DNA of 64,000 nucleotides. Origin: Acuticoccus mangrovi (GTDB taxonomy: Bacteria; Pseudomonadota; Alphaproteobacteria; Rhizobiales; Amorphaceae). Shown here one piece after another: positions 37,362-46,837 of this stretch; position 1 is the stretch's first letter; each line of letters starts with the position of its first letter. The position numbers were made by a program, and so were the translations under genes. The stretch spans positions 434,001 through 498,000 of the forward strand of contig NZ_JAEKJA010000003.1 of the NCBI RefSeq assembly GCF_016411865.1. The letters run 5' to 3'. A model generated the notes under the pieces. That model was not told the DNA's origin. It made no database searches and worked only from the letters and a program-made list of their open reading frames with translations.

Positions 37362-37964
37362 TCAGCGGAACGGCCGGCGCTGGTTGAGGGCGGCCGCGAG
37401 CGTGCCCTCGTCGAGATAGTCGAGCTCGCCGCCGATCGGCACGCCCGAGGCGAGGCGCGACACGGTGACGGCCAGGGGCTCCAGCCGCTCGGTGATGTAG
37501 TGGGCCGTCGTCTGCCCCTCCACCGTGGCGTTCATGGCGAGCACCACCTCGCGCACGGCGGGGTCCAAGGCGCGCTCCACCAGGCGGCCGATGCCGATGT
37601 CCTCCGGCCCCGTCCCGTCGAGCGCGGAGATGGTGCCGCCGAGGACGTGGTAGCGCGCCCGCATCACCGAGGCCCGCTCCAGCGCCCAGAGGTCGGCGAC
37701 GTCCTCCACCACGATGATCACCGAGGGATCGCGCGAGGCGTCGACGCACACCGTGCACGGGTCGGTGGTGTCGACGTTGCCGCAGACGCTGCAGACCGTC
37801 ACGCGCTCGCCCACCTCCGCCATCGCCGCGGCGAGGGGCAGAAGCAGCGTCTCGCGCTTCTTGACGAGCGTCAGCGCCGCCCGCCGCGCCGACCGCGGCC
37901 CGAGCCCCGGCAGCCTGGCGAGCAGCGCGATCAGCCGCTCGATCTCGGACCCGGCCGCCGCCAA
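37362..37964 (-). CDS. recR: Recombination mediator RecR
   Basis: RecR works with RecO (and RecF) to load RecA on gapped DNA. The 200-residue product has the helix-hairpin-helix [18 protein letters not shown], a four-Cys zinc finger [16 protein letters not shown], and a TOPRIM domain with [14 protein letters not shown] and [14 protein letters not shown]. It begins two bases after the ybaB stop on the minus strand, forming the conserved dnaX-ybaB-recR cluster. Confidence 0.96.
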   Translation of the reverse strand: MAAAGSEIERLIALLARLPGLGPRSARRAALTLVKKRETLLLPLAAAMAEVGERVTVCSVCGNVDTTDPCTVCVDASRDPSVIIVVEDVADLWALERASVMRARYHVLGGTISALDGTGPEDIGIGRLVERALDPAVREVVLAMNATVEGQTTAHYITERLEPLAVTVSRLASGVPIGGELDYLDEGTLAAALNQRRPFR

Positions 37965-37966
37965 GG

Positions 37967-38293
37967 TCAGCCGCCGAACGGCAGCTTCAGCCCCGGCGGC
38001 AATCCGAGATCGCCCATCATCCCCTGCGTCTTCTCCTGCACCAGGGCCTCCACCTTGGCGCGCGCGTCGGCGACCGCGGCGATCACGAGATCTTCCACGA
38101 TCTCCTTCTCGTCCGGCTTCATCAGGTCCGGATCGATGGTCAGCGCCACGAGCGCCATCTGGCCGTTGACCCGCGCGGTCACGGCGCCGGCGCCCGATTC
38201 GCCGCTCGCTTCGAGAAGCTTCAGCTCCTCCTGAAGCTCGCCCATGCGCGACTGGATCTCGCGCGCCTTGCCCATCATCTTGAATATGTCCAT
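37967..38293 (-). CDS. YbaB/EbfC family nucleoid-associated protein
   Basis: A 108-residue small DNA-binding protein with [39 protein letters not shown] at its N-terminal half and [21 protein letters not shown] in the C-terminal helix; these are the hallmarks of the family, here given in shorter pieces: [11 protein letters not shown] and [14 protein letters not shown]. Family members bind DNA as dimers and are co-conserved with dnaX and recR. It sits 36 bases after dnaX and 2 bases before recR. Confidence 0.93.
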   Translation of the reverse strand: MDIFKMMGKAREIQSRMGELQEELKLLEASGESGAGAVTARVNGQMALVALTIDPDLMKPDEKEIVEDLVIAAVADARAKVEALVQEKTQGMMGDLGLPPGLKLPFGG

Positions 38294-38329
38294 CGGACTT
38301 CCCCGTCGGCGTGTGTCTGTCGGCGTGTA

Positions 38330-40417
38330 TCAGGATTCGCCGTGCGCCCGCCGGTTCGGTGCGTCGGCAGCGGGGCCGCCAACCTCACCGGTCCGCACGG
38401 CGGTGATCTCGGCGTCGTCGAAGCGCTCCAGCAGCGCCCGCACGAGGGGGTCCCCCTTCGCCTCCTCGATGAGGCGCGCCTGCTCGGCCTCGTAGGTCTC
38501 GCGCAGCGTCGGGGCGGTGCTGCCCTCCGACACCATCACGAGCCAGCGCTCGCCCGTCACCTCGGTGAGCTTGGCGCCGAGCGCGCCGGCGATGTCGGTC
38601 GGCGTGCCGGCCTCCAGCGACACCTCGATGCGGCCCTTTTCGAAGCGCTTGACCCGCATCGAGCGCTCCACCGCGTGCTTCAGCCGCACCGAATGGCGGC
38701 CGATGAGCGCGGCCATCTCGGCGAACGTCTCCGGATTGGGCGCCTTCTCCACCGGCGCCCCGGCGTCGTCGTCGAACGGCCCGGCGAACGGATCGTCGTA
38801 GGACGCGCCGTAGGCGTCGGCACCGTAGGGATCCGCGCCATAGGAATCGGCGCCATAGCCGGCCTCGCCGTAGGGCGCGCCGTCATCGTCGTCGATCATG
38901 TCGGGATAGGCGTCGATCGGCGGCGGCTCCTCAGCCCCGGTCTCCACCTCCATATCGGTCTCGCTCGCGGCCGGCGGCGCCCCGCGCTCGGCCGCGCGGA
39001 CCGGCGGCGCACTCCCCGGCACCGGCGCGGACGTCGAGGCACGCGGCACCGTCGCGCCGGCCTCCCGAGCGCCCGCGACCGCCACCACGCGCGACGCCTC
39101 GCCCCGCATCGCCACATCCCGCGACGCCTCGCCCCTCGCCACCCCATCCTGACCGGCCGCGCCCCGCGGCCCGTCGCCGCCGCCGGCCGCGGCGGAGCGC
39201 GCCGGCGCGTCGGGCGAGGCCGTCAGCGGCAGCGCCGAGGGATCGGGAAGGTTCGCGAGATAGCAGAGGCGGATCAGCACCATCTCCGCCGCCATCACCG
39301 GCTTCGGCGCGGCCTGCACCTCGGCGATGCCGGCGAGCAGCGCCTGCCACATGCGGCTCAGCGAGGCCATGCCGAGGCGCGCGGCGAAGTCGGCCGCCCG
39401 TTCGCGCACCTCCTGCGTCTCGCCCTCCTCCGGCGCCGCGTTCGTCACCTTGAGCCGCGTCACCTGGTGGGTGAAGGCGGCGAGATCGGACAGCACCACC
39501 GCCGGGTCCGCCCCCACCTCGTACTGGGCGGCGAGCTCGGCGAGCGCCCCCGCCGCCTCCCCCTTCATGACGAGCTCGAAGAGGTCGACCACGCGCGCCC
39601 GGTCGGCGAGACCCAGCATGTCGCGCAGGTCCTCCGGGCTCACCCGCCCGCCGCCGTGCGAGATCGCCTGGTCGAAGAGCGACAGCGCGTCGCGCACCGA
39701 CCCCTCCGCCGCCCGCGCCACCATCCGCAGCGCCTCGGTGTCGGCGTCGATCCCCTCCTTCGCGGCGATGCCGGAGAGGTGGCGCGTCAGCTCCTCCGTC
39801 TCGATGCGGCGCAGGTCGAAGCGCTGGCAGCGCGACAGCACCGTCACCGGCACCTTGCGGATCTCGGTGGTGGCGAAGATGAACTTCACGTGCGCCGGCG
39901 GCTCCTCGAGCGTCTTCAGGAGGCCGTTGAAGGCCGCCGTCGACAGCATGTGCACCTCGTCGATGATGTACACCTTGTAGAGCGCGGAGACGGGCTTGTA
40001 GCGCGCCGCGTCGGTGATCTCGCGGATGTCGGCGATGCCGGTGTGGCTCGCCGCGTCCATCTCGATCACGTCGACGTGCCGCCCCTCCATGATCGCCTGG
40101 CAGTGGACGCCCGGGGCGGTGAAGTCCACCGTCGGATGCCGTTCCTCACCCTCGCGCTCGTAGTTGAGAGCGCGCGCCAGGATGCGGGCGGTGGTGGTCT
40201 TGCCGACGCCGCGCACGCCGGTCAGCATCCAGGCCTGGGGAATGCGGTCGTGGGCGAAGGCGTTGCGCAGGGTGCGCACCATCGGCCCCTGGCCGATCAG
40301 CTCGCCAAAATGGGTCGGGCGATACTTGCGCGCCAGCACCGTGTAGCCGGCGCCGCCCTCCTTCTTCGCCAAGGGGTCTGCCAGCTTCGCCAAGGGGTCG
40401 GCCAGATCGTCCGCCAA
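38330..40417 (-). CDS. dnaX: DNA polymerase III subunits gamma and tau
   Basis: The clamp-loader ATPase of the replisome, 695 residues. The N-terminal AAA+ module has [13 protein letters not shown], Walker [16 protein letters not shown], Walker [11 protein letters not shown] and the sensor/SRC motif [14 protein letters not shown]. The zinc-module cysteines found in E. coli are largely absent: only one Cys remains in [20 protein letters not shown]. Domain III follows to about residue 370, then a long Ala/Glu/Arg-rich linker with short repeats (YGADxYGADx; RGEASRxVA) and a C-terminal tau-like domain with [23 protein letters not shown]. Whether a frameshift makes a separate gamma form is not evident. 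It is preceded by the SRP RNA gene. Confidence 0.96.
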   Translation of the reverse strand: MADDLADPLAKLADPLAKKEGGAGYTVLARKYRPTHFGELIGQGPMVRTLRNAFAHDRIPQAWMLTGVRGVGKTTTARILARALNYEREGEERHPTVDFTAPGVHCQAIMEGRHVDVIEMDAASHTGIADIREITDAARYKPVSALYKVYIIDEVHMLSTAAFNGLLKTLEEPPAHVKFIFATTEIRKVPVTVLSRCQRFDLRRIETEELTRHLSGIAAKEGIDADTEALRMVARAAEGSVRDALSLFDQAISHGGGRVSPEDLRDMLGLADRARVVDLFELVMKGEAAGALAELAAQYEVGADPAVVLSDLAAFTHQVTRLKVTNAAPEEGETQEVRERAADFAARLGMASLSRMWQALLAGIAEVQAAPKPVMAAEMVLIRLCYLANLPDPSALPLTASPDAPARSAAAGGGDGPRGAAGQDGVARGEASRDVAMRGEASRVVAVAGAREAGATVPRASTSAPVPGSAPPVRAAERGAPPAASETDMEVETGAEEPPPIDAYPDMIDDDDGAPYGEAGYGADSYGADPYGADAYGASYDDPFAGPFDDDAGAPVEKAPNPETFAEMAALIGRHSVRLKHAVERSMRVKRFEKGRIEVSLEAGTPTDIAGALGAKLTEVTGERWLVMVSEGSTAPTLRETYEAEQARLIEEAKGDPLVRALLERFDDAEITAVRTGEVGGPAADAPNRRAHGES
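38795..38870 (-). repeat. Tyr-Gly-Ala-Asp repeats in the DnaX linker
   Basis: Four in-frame near-copies of a 15-base unit encode YGAD-x (with x = Ser, Pro, Ala, then Ser) inside the flexible linker between the ATPase module and the tau domain. A second short duplication (GEASRDVA / GEASRVVA) occurs near 39060-39140. Confidence 0.75.
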
Positions 40418-40477
40418 TCGCTCCTCGCTCGCGCGGGCGCGCGACGAGCTCGGCGCGCATGGGGAAGAAGAACAATT

Positions 40478-40573
40478 AGGAGGCCGGCGAAATGACCCGG
40501 ACCGGAATCGTTAGGGCTGCTTCGTTCCCGACCTGACCCGGTTGGCGAGCGGCCCGTCCACCGCCGACCTCCC
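40478..40573 (-). ncRNA. ffs: Signal recognition particle RNA (4.5S, small bacterial type)
   Basis: On the minus strand the conserved apical core reads GGTCAGGTCGGGAAC then GAAGCAGCCCTAA: the asymmetric loop recognised by Ffh and a GGAA tetraloop closed by C-G pairs. The outer ends pair as GGAGGTCGGCG with CGCCGGCCTCC (one G-U), giving a hairpin of about 96 nt, the usual size of the small bacterial SRP RNA. It lies upstream of dnaX on the same strand, and a good promoter sits just before it. Exact ends are set from the terminal stem and may be off by a few bases. Confidence 0.9.
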
Positions 40574-40580
40574 AGGCCGC

Positions 40581-40609
40581 AATATCAGGATCCCTCCCCC
40601 TCTTGGCAA
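40581..40609 (-). promoter_or_regulatory. promoter of the SRP RNA gene
   Basis: Minus strand: TTGCCA (complement at 40604-40609), 17-base spacer, GATATT (complement at 40581-40586). Transcription would start about seven bases on, at the first G of the SRP RNA terminal stem, which supports both calls. The -10 box overlaps the stop codon of the upstream ABC ATPase gene. Confidence 0.7.
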
Positions 40610-41238
40610 GGCCGGATCTCGACGACCTGCGCTCGCGCCGCCTCCGCGTCGGCCGGATCGTGGCTCACCATCACCACCGGCAGCCCGTCTTCGGCGGCGA
40701 GGCGGAACACGATGTCGCGGGTGCGCGCCTTGAGCGCCTGGTCGAGCGCGGCGAAGGGCTCGTCGAGGAGCAGCACCCGCGGCGCCCCGGCGAGCGTGCG
40801 GGCAAGCGCCACGCGGCTGCGCTCCCCGCCCGACAGCGTCGCCGGGTCGGCCTCGGCAAGGTGCGCCATCGCGACGCGGCCGAGATGGCCCATCGCCACC
40901 TCCCGTCGCGCCCCCCGCGAGCGCGCCACCCGCCGCGGCACCGCGAACATCACGTTCCCCACCACAGACATGTGTGGAAAAAGCAGCGCGTCCTGAAACA
41001 TCAGCCCCACGCCGCGCGCCTCGACGGGCAGACGCGTGATGTCCTCCTCGCCGACGAGCACCCGCCCCGAGACGACGAAGGGCGGCCCGATCAGCCCCGC
41101 CACCGCCTTCAGAAGCGACGACTTGCCCGCCCCCGACGGGCCCATCACGGCGAGCACCTTGCCCGCCGCCACCGTCCCGTCGAGCCGCACCAGGGTGCGC
41201 CCGCCGAGCGCCACGGCGAATTCATCGAAGCGCAGCAT
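40585..41238 (-). CDS. ABC transporter ATP-binding protein, YnjD-like
   Basis: A 217-residue ATPase. Walker A is MGPSGAGKSSLL, the Q-loop region GVGLMFQDALLFPHMSVVGNV, the signature TLSGGERSRVALARTLA, Walker B VLLLDEPFAALDQ and the switch His MVSHDPADAE. Length and the FQDALLF segment closely resemble E. coli YnjD, the ATPase of an ABC system of uncertain substrate (thiamine-, iron- or sulfate-importer-like). Its ATG shares one base with the permease stop (TGATG). The 3' end overlaps the promoter of the SRP RNA gene. Confidence 0.88.
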   Translation of the reverse strand: MLRFDEFAVALGGRTLVRLDGTVAAGKVLAVMGPSGAGKSSLLKAVAGLIGPPFVVSGRVLVGEEDITRLPVEARGVGLMFQDALLFPHMSVVGNVMFAVPRRVARSRGARREVAMGHLGRVAMAHLAEADPATLSGGERSRVALARTLAGAPRVLLLDEPFAALDQALKARTRDIVFRLAAEDGLPVVMVSHDPADAEAARAQVVEIRPCQEGEGS

Positions 41239-42926
41239 CAGGCCGCCCACCGCACCGGCCGCATGCCGCGCCGGCGGCGCCACAGGAGCGCCGGCACCCA
41301 GCGCGCCACGGCGAAGGCGAGGAGCGGAATGACGAGCTGCAGCGTCGCATAGAGCCCCAGGAGGCGCCGGTCGCCGCCCGTCGCGGCGGCCACCGCCTCC
41401 GTCGTCACCGTGGCGACGCGGCCCGCCCCGATCATCTGCGTGGGCAGATAGAGCCCCACCGAGACCGCGACCGACACCGCCGCCGTCACGAGGAGCGACG
41501 CCGTCATCATCGCGAGGCGCACGGTCACGAAGCGGCGCACCGGCCCCGCCCCGAGGCTCGCCGCCACCGCCTCGAAGCGCGGGTCGAGCGCCTGCCAGGG
41601 CCCCGCCAGCGCGATCACCTGATAGGGCAAGGCGAACACCATGTGGGCGAGGATCACCGCCCCGAGCCCCGGCGTCAGCCCGGCCCGGATCGCGAGCACG
41701 TCGAGGCCGAAGAGGAACGCCACCTGCGGCACGATCAGCGGCACGTAGACGAGGCGGGTGGAGACGCCGCCCCGCCGCGCCGCCTCCACCAGGACGACGG
41801 CGAGGGGAAGCGCCGCCGCCGTCGCCGCGAGGGCGATCGTCAGCGTGTCGCCGAGCGTCGCCGCCGCCATCGCCAAGCGGCGCTGCCACACGGCAAGGCC
41901 CACCGTCGCGGGGAGGACGTCGGGAAACGGCCAGTAGCCCGCCACCGACTGGAGCATCAGCCCGGCGAAGGAGACGGCCATCGCCGCCACCGCGACGGCG
42001 CCGAAGCCGAGCACGGCGACCCGCGCCACGCGGTCGCGCCGCCACCTGCGGCCGCCGAGGCGCAGCCGCGCCGCCGCCCGCCCGGCGACCGCCTCGCCGG
42101 CGCGCCACAGCCCCACGAGGAGCAGCACCAGCCCCATCATCGCCACCGCCCCGGCGCTGCCGAGGAACCATCCGTCGAGGTCGGCCGCCTGCAGCCAGGT
42201 CACGATGCGCCCCCCGAGCGGGGCCGGCTGGCGCGGCCCGAGGATCATCACGACGTCCACCACCGAGGCGGCGAAGGCGAGGACGGCGAGCACCGGCAGC
42301 CGCATCTGGCGATAGACGAGCGGCCAGGCGGCGTGGAGGAAGGCCGCCATCCGCCCGTAGCCGAGGCTGCGCGCCACGCCGACGCGCCCCGCCGCCTCCA
42401 CCTGCGACAGGGCGACCAGCGCCATCATGAAGAGAAAGGGCGTCTCCTTCATGGCGAGCGCGAGGACGAGGGCGATGCCGTAGGGGTCGCCCACGAGGGC
42501 GATATCGGGCGGCGCCTCGAGCCCGCTCGGCCACGGCGAGAGGAGGCGCAGCACGAACCCCGTCGGCGCGAACAGGAACACGAAGCCCGCCGCCGCCGCC
42601 GCGTGCGGCACCGAGAGGATCGGCGCGAGCAGCCGCTCGGCGACGACGAGCGAGCGCCCGCCATAGGAGGCGGCGAGGAGGAGCATCGTGAGGCCGACGC
42701 CGAGCGCCGTCGCCGCGAGTCCCGTCGCGGCGCTGAGGAGCACCGACGTCGCGATCCCCGGCGCCGCGAAGAGCGCGGCGAACGGCGCCAGCGACACGCC
42801 GCGATGGCCGAGCGCCGGCAGGTGGCCGAACGCCGGCGCGAGGATGCCGACGAGCCCCGCCGCCACCGGCAGCATCGCCGCGAGCGCCACCATCGCCGCG
42901 GCGACCCGCCATCCCCGCCCGCTCAC
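41238..42926 (-). CDS. ABC transporter permease, two-domain (YnjC/ThiP-like)
   Basis: A 562-residue membrane protein of about 12 spans made of two homologous permease halves, as in ThiP, FbpB and YnjC. Each half has the cytoplasmic EAA-like loop (EAAGRVGVARSLGYGRMAAFLHAAWP in the first; EAVAASLGAGPVRRFVTVRLAMM in the second). The start is uncertain: GTG at 42926 gives a sensible N-terminus just before the first span, while longer readings add an Arg/Gly-rich leader. No substrate-binding protein gene is adjacent, which is unusual because this importer type needs one. Confidence 0.85.
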   Translation of the reverse strand: MSGRGWRVAAAMVALAAMLPVAAGLVGILAPAFGHLPALGHRGVSLAPFAALFAAPGIATSVLLSAATGLAATALGVGLTMLLLAASYGGRSLVVAERLLAPILSVPHAAAAAGFVFLFAPTGFVLRLLSPWPSGLEAPPDIALVGDPYGIALVLALAMKETPFLFMMALVALSQVEAAGRVGVARSLGYGRMAAFLHAAWPLVYRQMRLPVLAVLAFAASVVDVVMILGPRQPAPLGGRIVTWLQAADLDGWFLGSAGAVAMMGLVLLLVGLWRAGEAVAGRAAARLRLGGRRWRRDRVARVAVLGFGAVAVAAMAVSFAGLMLQSVAGYWPFPDVLPATVGLAVWQRRLAMAAATLGDTLTIALAATAAALPLAVVLVEAARRGGVSTRLVYVPLIVPQVAFLFGLDVLAIRAGLTPGLGAVILAHMVFALPYQVIALAGPWQALDPRFEAVAASLGAGPVRRFVTVRLAMMTASLLVTAAVSVAVSVGLYLPTQMIGAGRVATVTTEAVAAATGGDRRLLGLYATLQLVIPLLAFAVARWVPALLWRRRRGMRPVRWAA

Positions 42927-43054
42927 GCCGCCGCCGCCGTCGCCATCGCCTTCCTCGTCCCCCTCCTCGTTCGGGGCCCCGAACGAAGGCAGGCGCGCGG
43001 GCCGAGGCCGGCGCCGCCGCCGGAAGGGCCCGGCCGTGACGCGCCCGCCCCCCG

Positions 43055-43084
43055 GCCCACGCCCACGCCGACGCCGACGCCGAC
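43055..43084 (+). repeat. hexamer tandem array
   Basis: Two GCCCAC units followed by three GCCGAC units, five consecutive hexamers in all, in the spacer upstream of the permease gene. Confidence 0.85.
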
Positions 43085-43246
43085 GCGAGGTTGCAGGAGC
43101 GCCGGGCGCACGGCGACCGCGTGTCTGGAACCCCCACCCGCCGTCGACCCATCCCACCGTCGCGCCCGGCGGTCGGACGATCCGGCAAGGCCGAAGCTTG
43201 CGCCGGCGGACGCCGGCGGGAGCGCGACGGGGAACGTCCTCGCCTT

Positions 43247-43276
43247 AGAGAACGAGGCCGGAGAGAACGAGGCCGG
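43247..43276 (+). repeat. 15-bp perfect tandem duplication
   Basis: AGAGAACGAGGCCGG occurs twice head to tail with no spacer, in a non-coding region about 150 bases before the DUF2244 gene. Probably a replication-slippage product. Confidence 0.9.
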
Positions 43277-43420
43277 CGCACCCGCCCCGTCCGCCGCCCC
43301 GAGCCTTGCGACCGGGGACGCGGACGGCGTCTTGCCACGTGCTTGCGGCGGCTGGCGGAGGCGAGGAATCATGCCGATATCGGTCTTCGTTTCGCAGGCG
43401 GGGCGGTCTATAGTTCCTTC

Positions 43421-43897
43421 ATGCCGAATTCGTCCGCGCAATCCTTTCACGCGGTGTTGTTCCCGCACCGCTCGCTCAGCCGTCGCGGCTTCTGGATCAC
43501 GATGGGCATCGTGACGGCCGCGCTCGGCTTCGCCGGCCTGCGCGCGCTCGCCTTCGGGGCCTGGCCGGTCGCCTGCTTCGCCGTTCTCGACGTCGCCCTT
43601 CTCTACGGCGCCTTCCGCCTCTCCTACCGCTCCGGCCGCGCCTTCGAGGAGGTGTCGGTGAGCCCGGCGGAGGTGCTGGTGCGCAAGGTCACCCCCGCCG
43701 GCCGCGTCACCGAGCATCGGTTTCAGACGATGTGGGCCCGCCTTTCCGTCACCCGGGTGGACGACGAGGGCGTCACCCGGCTCGACCTCGGCTCGCACGG
43801 CCGCTCGATCACCATCGGCGCCTTCCTCAACCCCGACGATCGCGCCTCCTTCGCCGACGCCTTCTCCGCCGCCTTGTCGCGCGCCCGCACCGGCTGA
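43421..43897 (+). CDS. DUF2244 family membrane protein
   Basis: A 158-residue protein with two membrane spans in the first 65 residues (GFWITMGIVTAALGFAGLRAL and WPVACFAVLDVALLYGAFRL) followed by a cytoplasmic beta-rich region with LSYRSGRAFEEVSVSPAEVLVRK and a C-terminal FLNPDDRASFADAFSAAL. This is the DUF2244 layout; function unknown, often found near cytochrome oxidase or other respiratory genes, which is not the case here. The ATG at 43421 gives the family's usual length; there is no strong ribosome site, only GTTCCTTC upstream. Confidence 0.85.
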   Translation: MPNSSAQSFHAVLFPHRSLSRRGFWITMGIVTAALGFAGLRALAFGAWPVACFAVLDVALLYGAFRLSYRSGRAFEEVSVSPAEVLVRKVTPAGRVTEHRFQTMWARLSVTRVDDEGVTRLDLGSHGRSITIGAFLNPDDRASFADAFSAALSRARTG

Positions 43898-44064
43898 GGT
43901 GCCGCCCTCCGCGCCCGCGTTGCATCTAGGCTTTTCCACCGCGCCTCGGCCACCTATCGTTGCGGCAAAACAACGCTGCCGACAGGGCTCGGGGCGCGCC
44001 GGCTCCTGCGGACCGGGTCTCGCCCTTCCATCCTCCCCGGCATCGACATCCGTGGAGGACGCCC

Positions 44065-44829
44065 ATGCGACCGATCAGTCTCGCCCTCGCCGTGTGCGCG
44101 GGCCTCGTCGCCGCCGGCTCCGCGCTCGCCTGCGAGTACAGCGGCGTGCGCGGCTACCATCAGCCTCGCGGCAACGAATGTCGCGCCGCCTACCGCTTCG
44201 AGGCCAGCACCTCGACCGGCGGCATCACCTTCCAAAGCGACGGCCGCACCTTCTTCTGGCAGAAGAGCGGCCACGGCCCCGACGCCAGCTACCGCCTGGT
44301 GCGCGTCTCGCCGCCGTCCGTCTCCGGCATCACCGGCACGATGTTCGCCGCACCGGGAAGCCGTGAGCTGCGCGGCTCGATCTCCTCCGGCTATTGCGGC
44401 GACGGCTACATCACGCTCACCCCGATCCCCGGCACCTGCGGCGGCTATGGCGGCGGTCCCCGCCCCGGCCCCAATCCCGATCCGGGCTACGGCCGGCCCG
44501 ACCCCGGCCCCCGCCCAACCCCCGGACATGGCGGCCCCGGATATGGCGGCCCCGGCCCGCGCCCGGGCTATGGCGGCCCCGGCCGCGAGGTCCTGCCCGT
44601 CTCCGGCCGCTCCTATGGCGGCAACGTGCGCGCCCGCCCCTCGGCCCGCTCGCACCGCGTCGCCGGCCTCGGCGACGGCACCCCGATCCGCATCCTGGAA
44701 AACACCGGCGTCCACCTCAACGGCTACGACTGGTTCCTGATCGCCTGGCGCGGCGGCAGAGGCTACCAGTGGGGCGGCATCCTGTGCGCCGACAGACCCA
44801 TCCGCGGCGCCTTCCACTGCCACCACTAG
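44065..44829 (+). CDS. secreted protein with Gly-Pro-rich linker and SH3-like domain
   Basis: A 254-residue exported protein. The signal peptide [22 protein letters not shown] ends before CEYSG. Residues 23-130 form an N-terminal domain with four cysteines, then a Gly/Pro-rich linker (repeats such as [17 protein letters not shown]) and a C-terminal bacterial SH3-like domain: [27 protein letters not shown], with [22 protein letters not shown]3-like domains of this type often bind the cell wall or peptides in the periplasm. GGAGG six bases upstream fixes the ATG at 44065. Probably a single-gene unit, 85 bases before lepA. Confidence 0.82.
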   Translation: MRPISLALAVCAGLVAAGSALACEYSGVRGYHQPRGNECRAAYRFEASTSTGGITFQSDGRTFFWQKSGHGPDASYRLVRVSPPSVSGITGTMFAAPGSRELRGSISSGYCGDGYITLTPIPGTCGGYGGGPRPGPNPDPGYGRPDPGPRPTPGHGGPGYGGPGPRPGYGGPGREVLPVSGRSYGGNVRARPSARSHRVAGLGDGTPIRILENTGVHLNGYDWFLIAWRGGRGYQWGGILCADRPIRGAFHCHH

Positions 44830-44914
44830 GAGGGCGCGTAGGGCGGCGCGAAACTCGCCTCCCACCCCTTCGCGGCGCCTTCCGATCCCCCCTCGGCGCT
44901 GCTATCTAGGGGGG

Positions 44915-46777
44915 ATGGATGACCTCGCCCCTTTGCCCGATGCCGACGCCGCCGCCAGCGCCAACAGCGCGGGTGACGCTCGCCCCATCGAAAACGTGCG
45001 CAACTTCTCGATCGTCGCGCACATCGACCACGGCAAGTCCACCCTCGCCGACCGTCTGATCCAGGTCACCGGCTCCCTCACGGAGCGGGAGATGAAGGAC
45101 CAGATCCTCGATTCCATGGACATCGAGCGCGAGCGCGGCATCACCATCAAGGCGCAAACCGTGCGCCTGATCTACCACGCCTCGGACGGCAAAGAGTATA
45201 AGCTCAACCTGATCGACACCCCCGGCCACGTCGACTTCGCCTACGAGGTGAACCGTTCGCTCGCCGCCTGCGAAGGCTCGCTCCTGGTGGTGGACGCCTC
45301 CCAGGGCGTCGAGGCCCAGACGCTCGCCAACGTCTACCAGGCGATCGACAACGACCACGAGATCATCCCCGTCCTCAACAAGGTGGATCTCCCCGCCGCC
45401 GAACCCGAGCGCATCCGCACCCAGATCGAGGAGGTCATCGGCCTCGACGCCTCGGACGCGCTGGAGATTTCGGCGAAGACCGGCCTCGGCGTGCCGGCGG
45501 TGCTCGAAGCGATCGTCAAGCGCCTGCCCGCCCCCCACGGCAACCCCGACGCGCCGCTGAAGGCGATGCTGATCGACAGCTGGTACGACGCGTATCTGGG
45601 CGTCGTGACGCTGGTGCGGATGATCGACGGGCACCTGAAAAAGGGCCAGACCATCCGCATGATGCGCACCGGCGCCAAGTACGGCGTCGACAAGGTGGGC
45701 GTCTTCACCCCCAAGATGCTCGAGGTGGACAGCCTCGGCCCCGGCGAGATCGGCTTCCTCATCGCCGGCATCAAGGAGGTCGCCGACACCCGCGTCGGCG
45801 ACACCATCACCGAGGACAAGCGCCCCGCCGCCGCCCCCCTGCCGGGCTTCCGGCCGGCGATCCCGGTGGTGTTCTGCGGCCTCTTCCCCATCGACGCCAA
45901 CGACTTCGAGGACCTGCGCGCGGCCATGGGCAAGCTGCGCCTCAACGACGCCTCGTTCTCGTTCGAGATGGAGACCTCCGCCGCGCTCGGCTTCGGCTTC
46001 CGCTGCGGGTTCCTGGGGCTCCTGCACCTCGAGATCATCCAGGAGCGGCTCGAGCGCGAGTTCAACCTCGACCTCATCGCGACGGCGCCGTCGGTGGTCT
46101 ACAAGCTCCTCCTCACCAGCGGCGAGGAACGGGAGCTCCACAACCCCGTCGACATGCCCGAGCCCAACGAGATCGAGGAGATCGCCGAGCCCTGGATCAA
46201 GGCAACCATCCTGACGCCCGACGAATATCTCGGCGGCATCCTGAAGCTCTGCCAGGAGCGGCGCGGCATCCAGACCGAGCTTTCCTATGTCGGCAGCCGC
46301 GCCATGGTCACCTACGAATTACCGCTCAACGAGGTGGTGTTCGATTTCTACGACCGGCTGAAGTCGGTGTCGAAGGGCTACGCCTCGTTCGACTACCAGA
46401 TCTCGGACTACCGGGCCGGCGACCTCGTGCGCATGAACATCCTCGTCAACGCCGAGCCGGTGGATGCGCTCGCGATGCTCGTCCACCGCTCCCAGGCCGA
46501 GCGGCGCGGGCGGGCGATGTGCGAGAAGCTCAAGGAGCTGATTCCGCAGCACATGTTCGTCATCCCGATCCAGGCGGCGATCGGCGGCCGCATCATCGCC
46601 CGCGAAACGATCCGCGCCCTGCGCAAGGACGTGACGGCCAAGTGCTACGGCGGCGACGCCACCCGCAAGCGCAAGCTTCTGGAAAAGCAGAAGGCGGGCA
46701 AGAAGAAGATGCGCCAGTTCGGCAAGGTGGAGATCCCGCAGGAGGCGTTCATCGCCGCCTTGAAGGTCGACAGCTGA
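44915..46777 (+). CDS. lepA: Elongation factor 4 (LepA) GTPase
   Basis: LepA is a ribosome-binding translational GTPase. The 620-residue product shows G1 [15 protein letters not shown], the switch region [14 protein letters not shown]3 [12 protein letters not shown] and G4 NKVDLPAA, then EF-G-like domains and the LepA-specific C-terminal domain with [27 protein letters not shown] and [17 protein letters not shown]. About 15 extra residues precede the conserved [14 protein letters not shown]. The ATG at 44915 directly abuts a G-run (TAGGGGGG), so the ribosome site spacing is unusual and initiation may be atypical. Confidence 0.96.
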   Translation: MDDLAPLPDADAAASANSAGDARPIENVRNFSIVAHIDHGKSTLADRLIQVTGSLTEREMKDQILDSMDIERERGITIKAQTVRLIYHASDGKEYKLNLIDTPGHVDFAYEVNRSLAACEGSLLVVDASQGVEAQTLANVYQAIDNDHEIIPVLNKVDLPAAEPERIRTQIEEVIGLDASDALEISAKTGLGVPAVLEAIVKRLPAPHGNPDAPLKAMLIDSWYDAYLGVVTLVRMIDGHLKKGQTIRMMRTGAKYGVDKVGVFTPKMLEVDSLGPGEIGFLIAGIKEVADTRVGDTITEDKRPAAAPLPGFRPAIPVVFCGLFPIDANDFEDLRAAMGKLRLNDASFSFEMETSAALGFGFRCGFLGLLHLEIIQERLEREFNLDLIATAPSVVYKLLLTSGEERELHNPVDMPEPNEIEEIAEPWIKATILTPDEYLGGILKLCQERRGIQTELSYVGSRAMVTYELPLNEVVFDFYDRLKSVSKGYASFDYQISDYRAGDLVRMNILVNAEPVDALAMLVHRSQAERRGRAMCEKLKELIPQHMFVIPIQAAIGGRIIARETIRALRKDVTAKCYGGDATRKRKLLEKQKAGKKKMRQFGKVEIPQEAFIAALKVDS

Positions 46778-46781
46778 TCGC

Positions 46782-46799
46782 GCTTCGTCGCTACGAAGC
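46782..46799 (+). terminator. hairpin after lepA
   Basis: GCTTCGT (46782-46788) and ACGAAGC (46793-46799) form a perfect 7-bp stem with a four-base loop, four bases after the lepA stop. No T-run. Confidence 0.4.
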
Positions 46800-46837
46800 A
46801 TCTCCCAGCGTCCTCGACCGAAATGCGAGGGGCCGCT

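Larger units (their letters stand above)
42927..43420. other. about 490-bp very GC-rich spacer with simple repeats, no gene
   Basis: The region between the divergent permease and DUF2244 genes. Open frames here are long only because of extreme GC content; their translations are Arg/Pro/Gly-rich and match no family. The position is where a binding-protein gene would be expected, but I see no recognisable fragment of one. It contains a hexamer array and a 15-bp tandem duplication (listed separately), and a CCGATATCGG palindrome near 43376. Confidence 0.6.

Noticed and set aside
42923-43939. A minus-strand frame ending in a GTGA overlap with the permease start, in the position of a binding-protein gene
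   Set aside because: The translation has no signal peptide or binding-protein features and runs opposite the DUF2244 gene; the overlap is coincidental.
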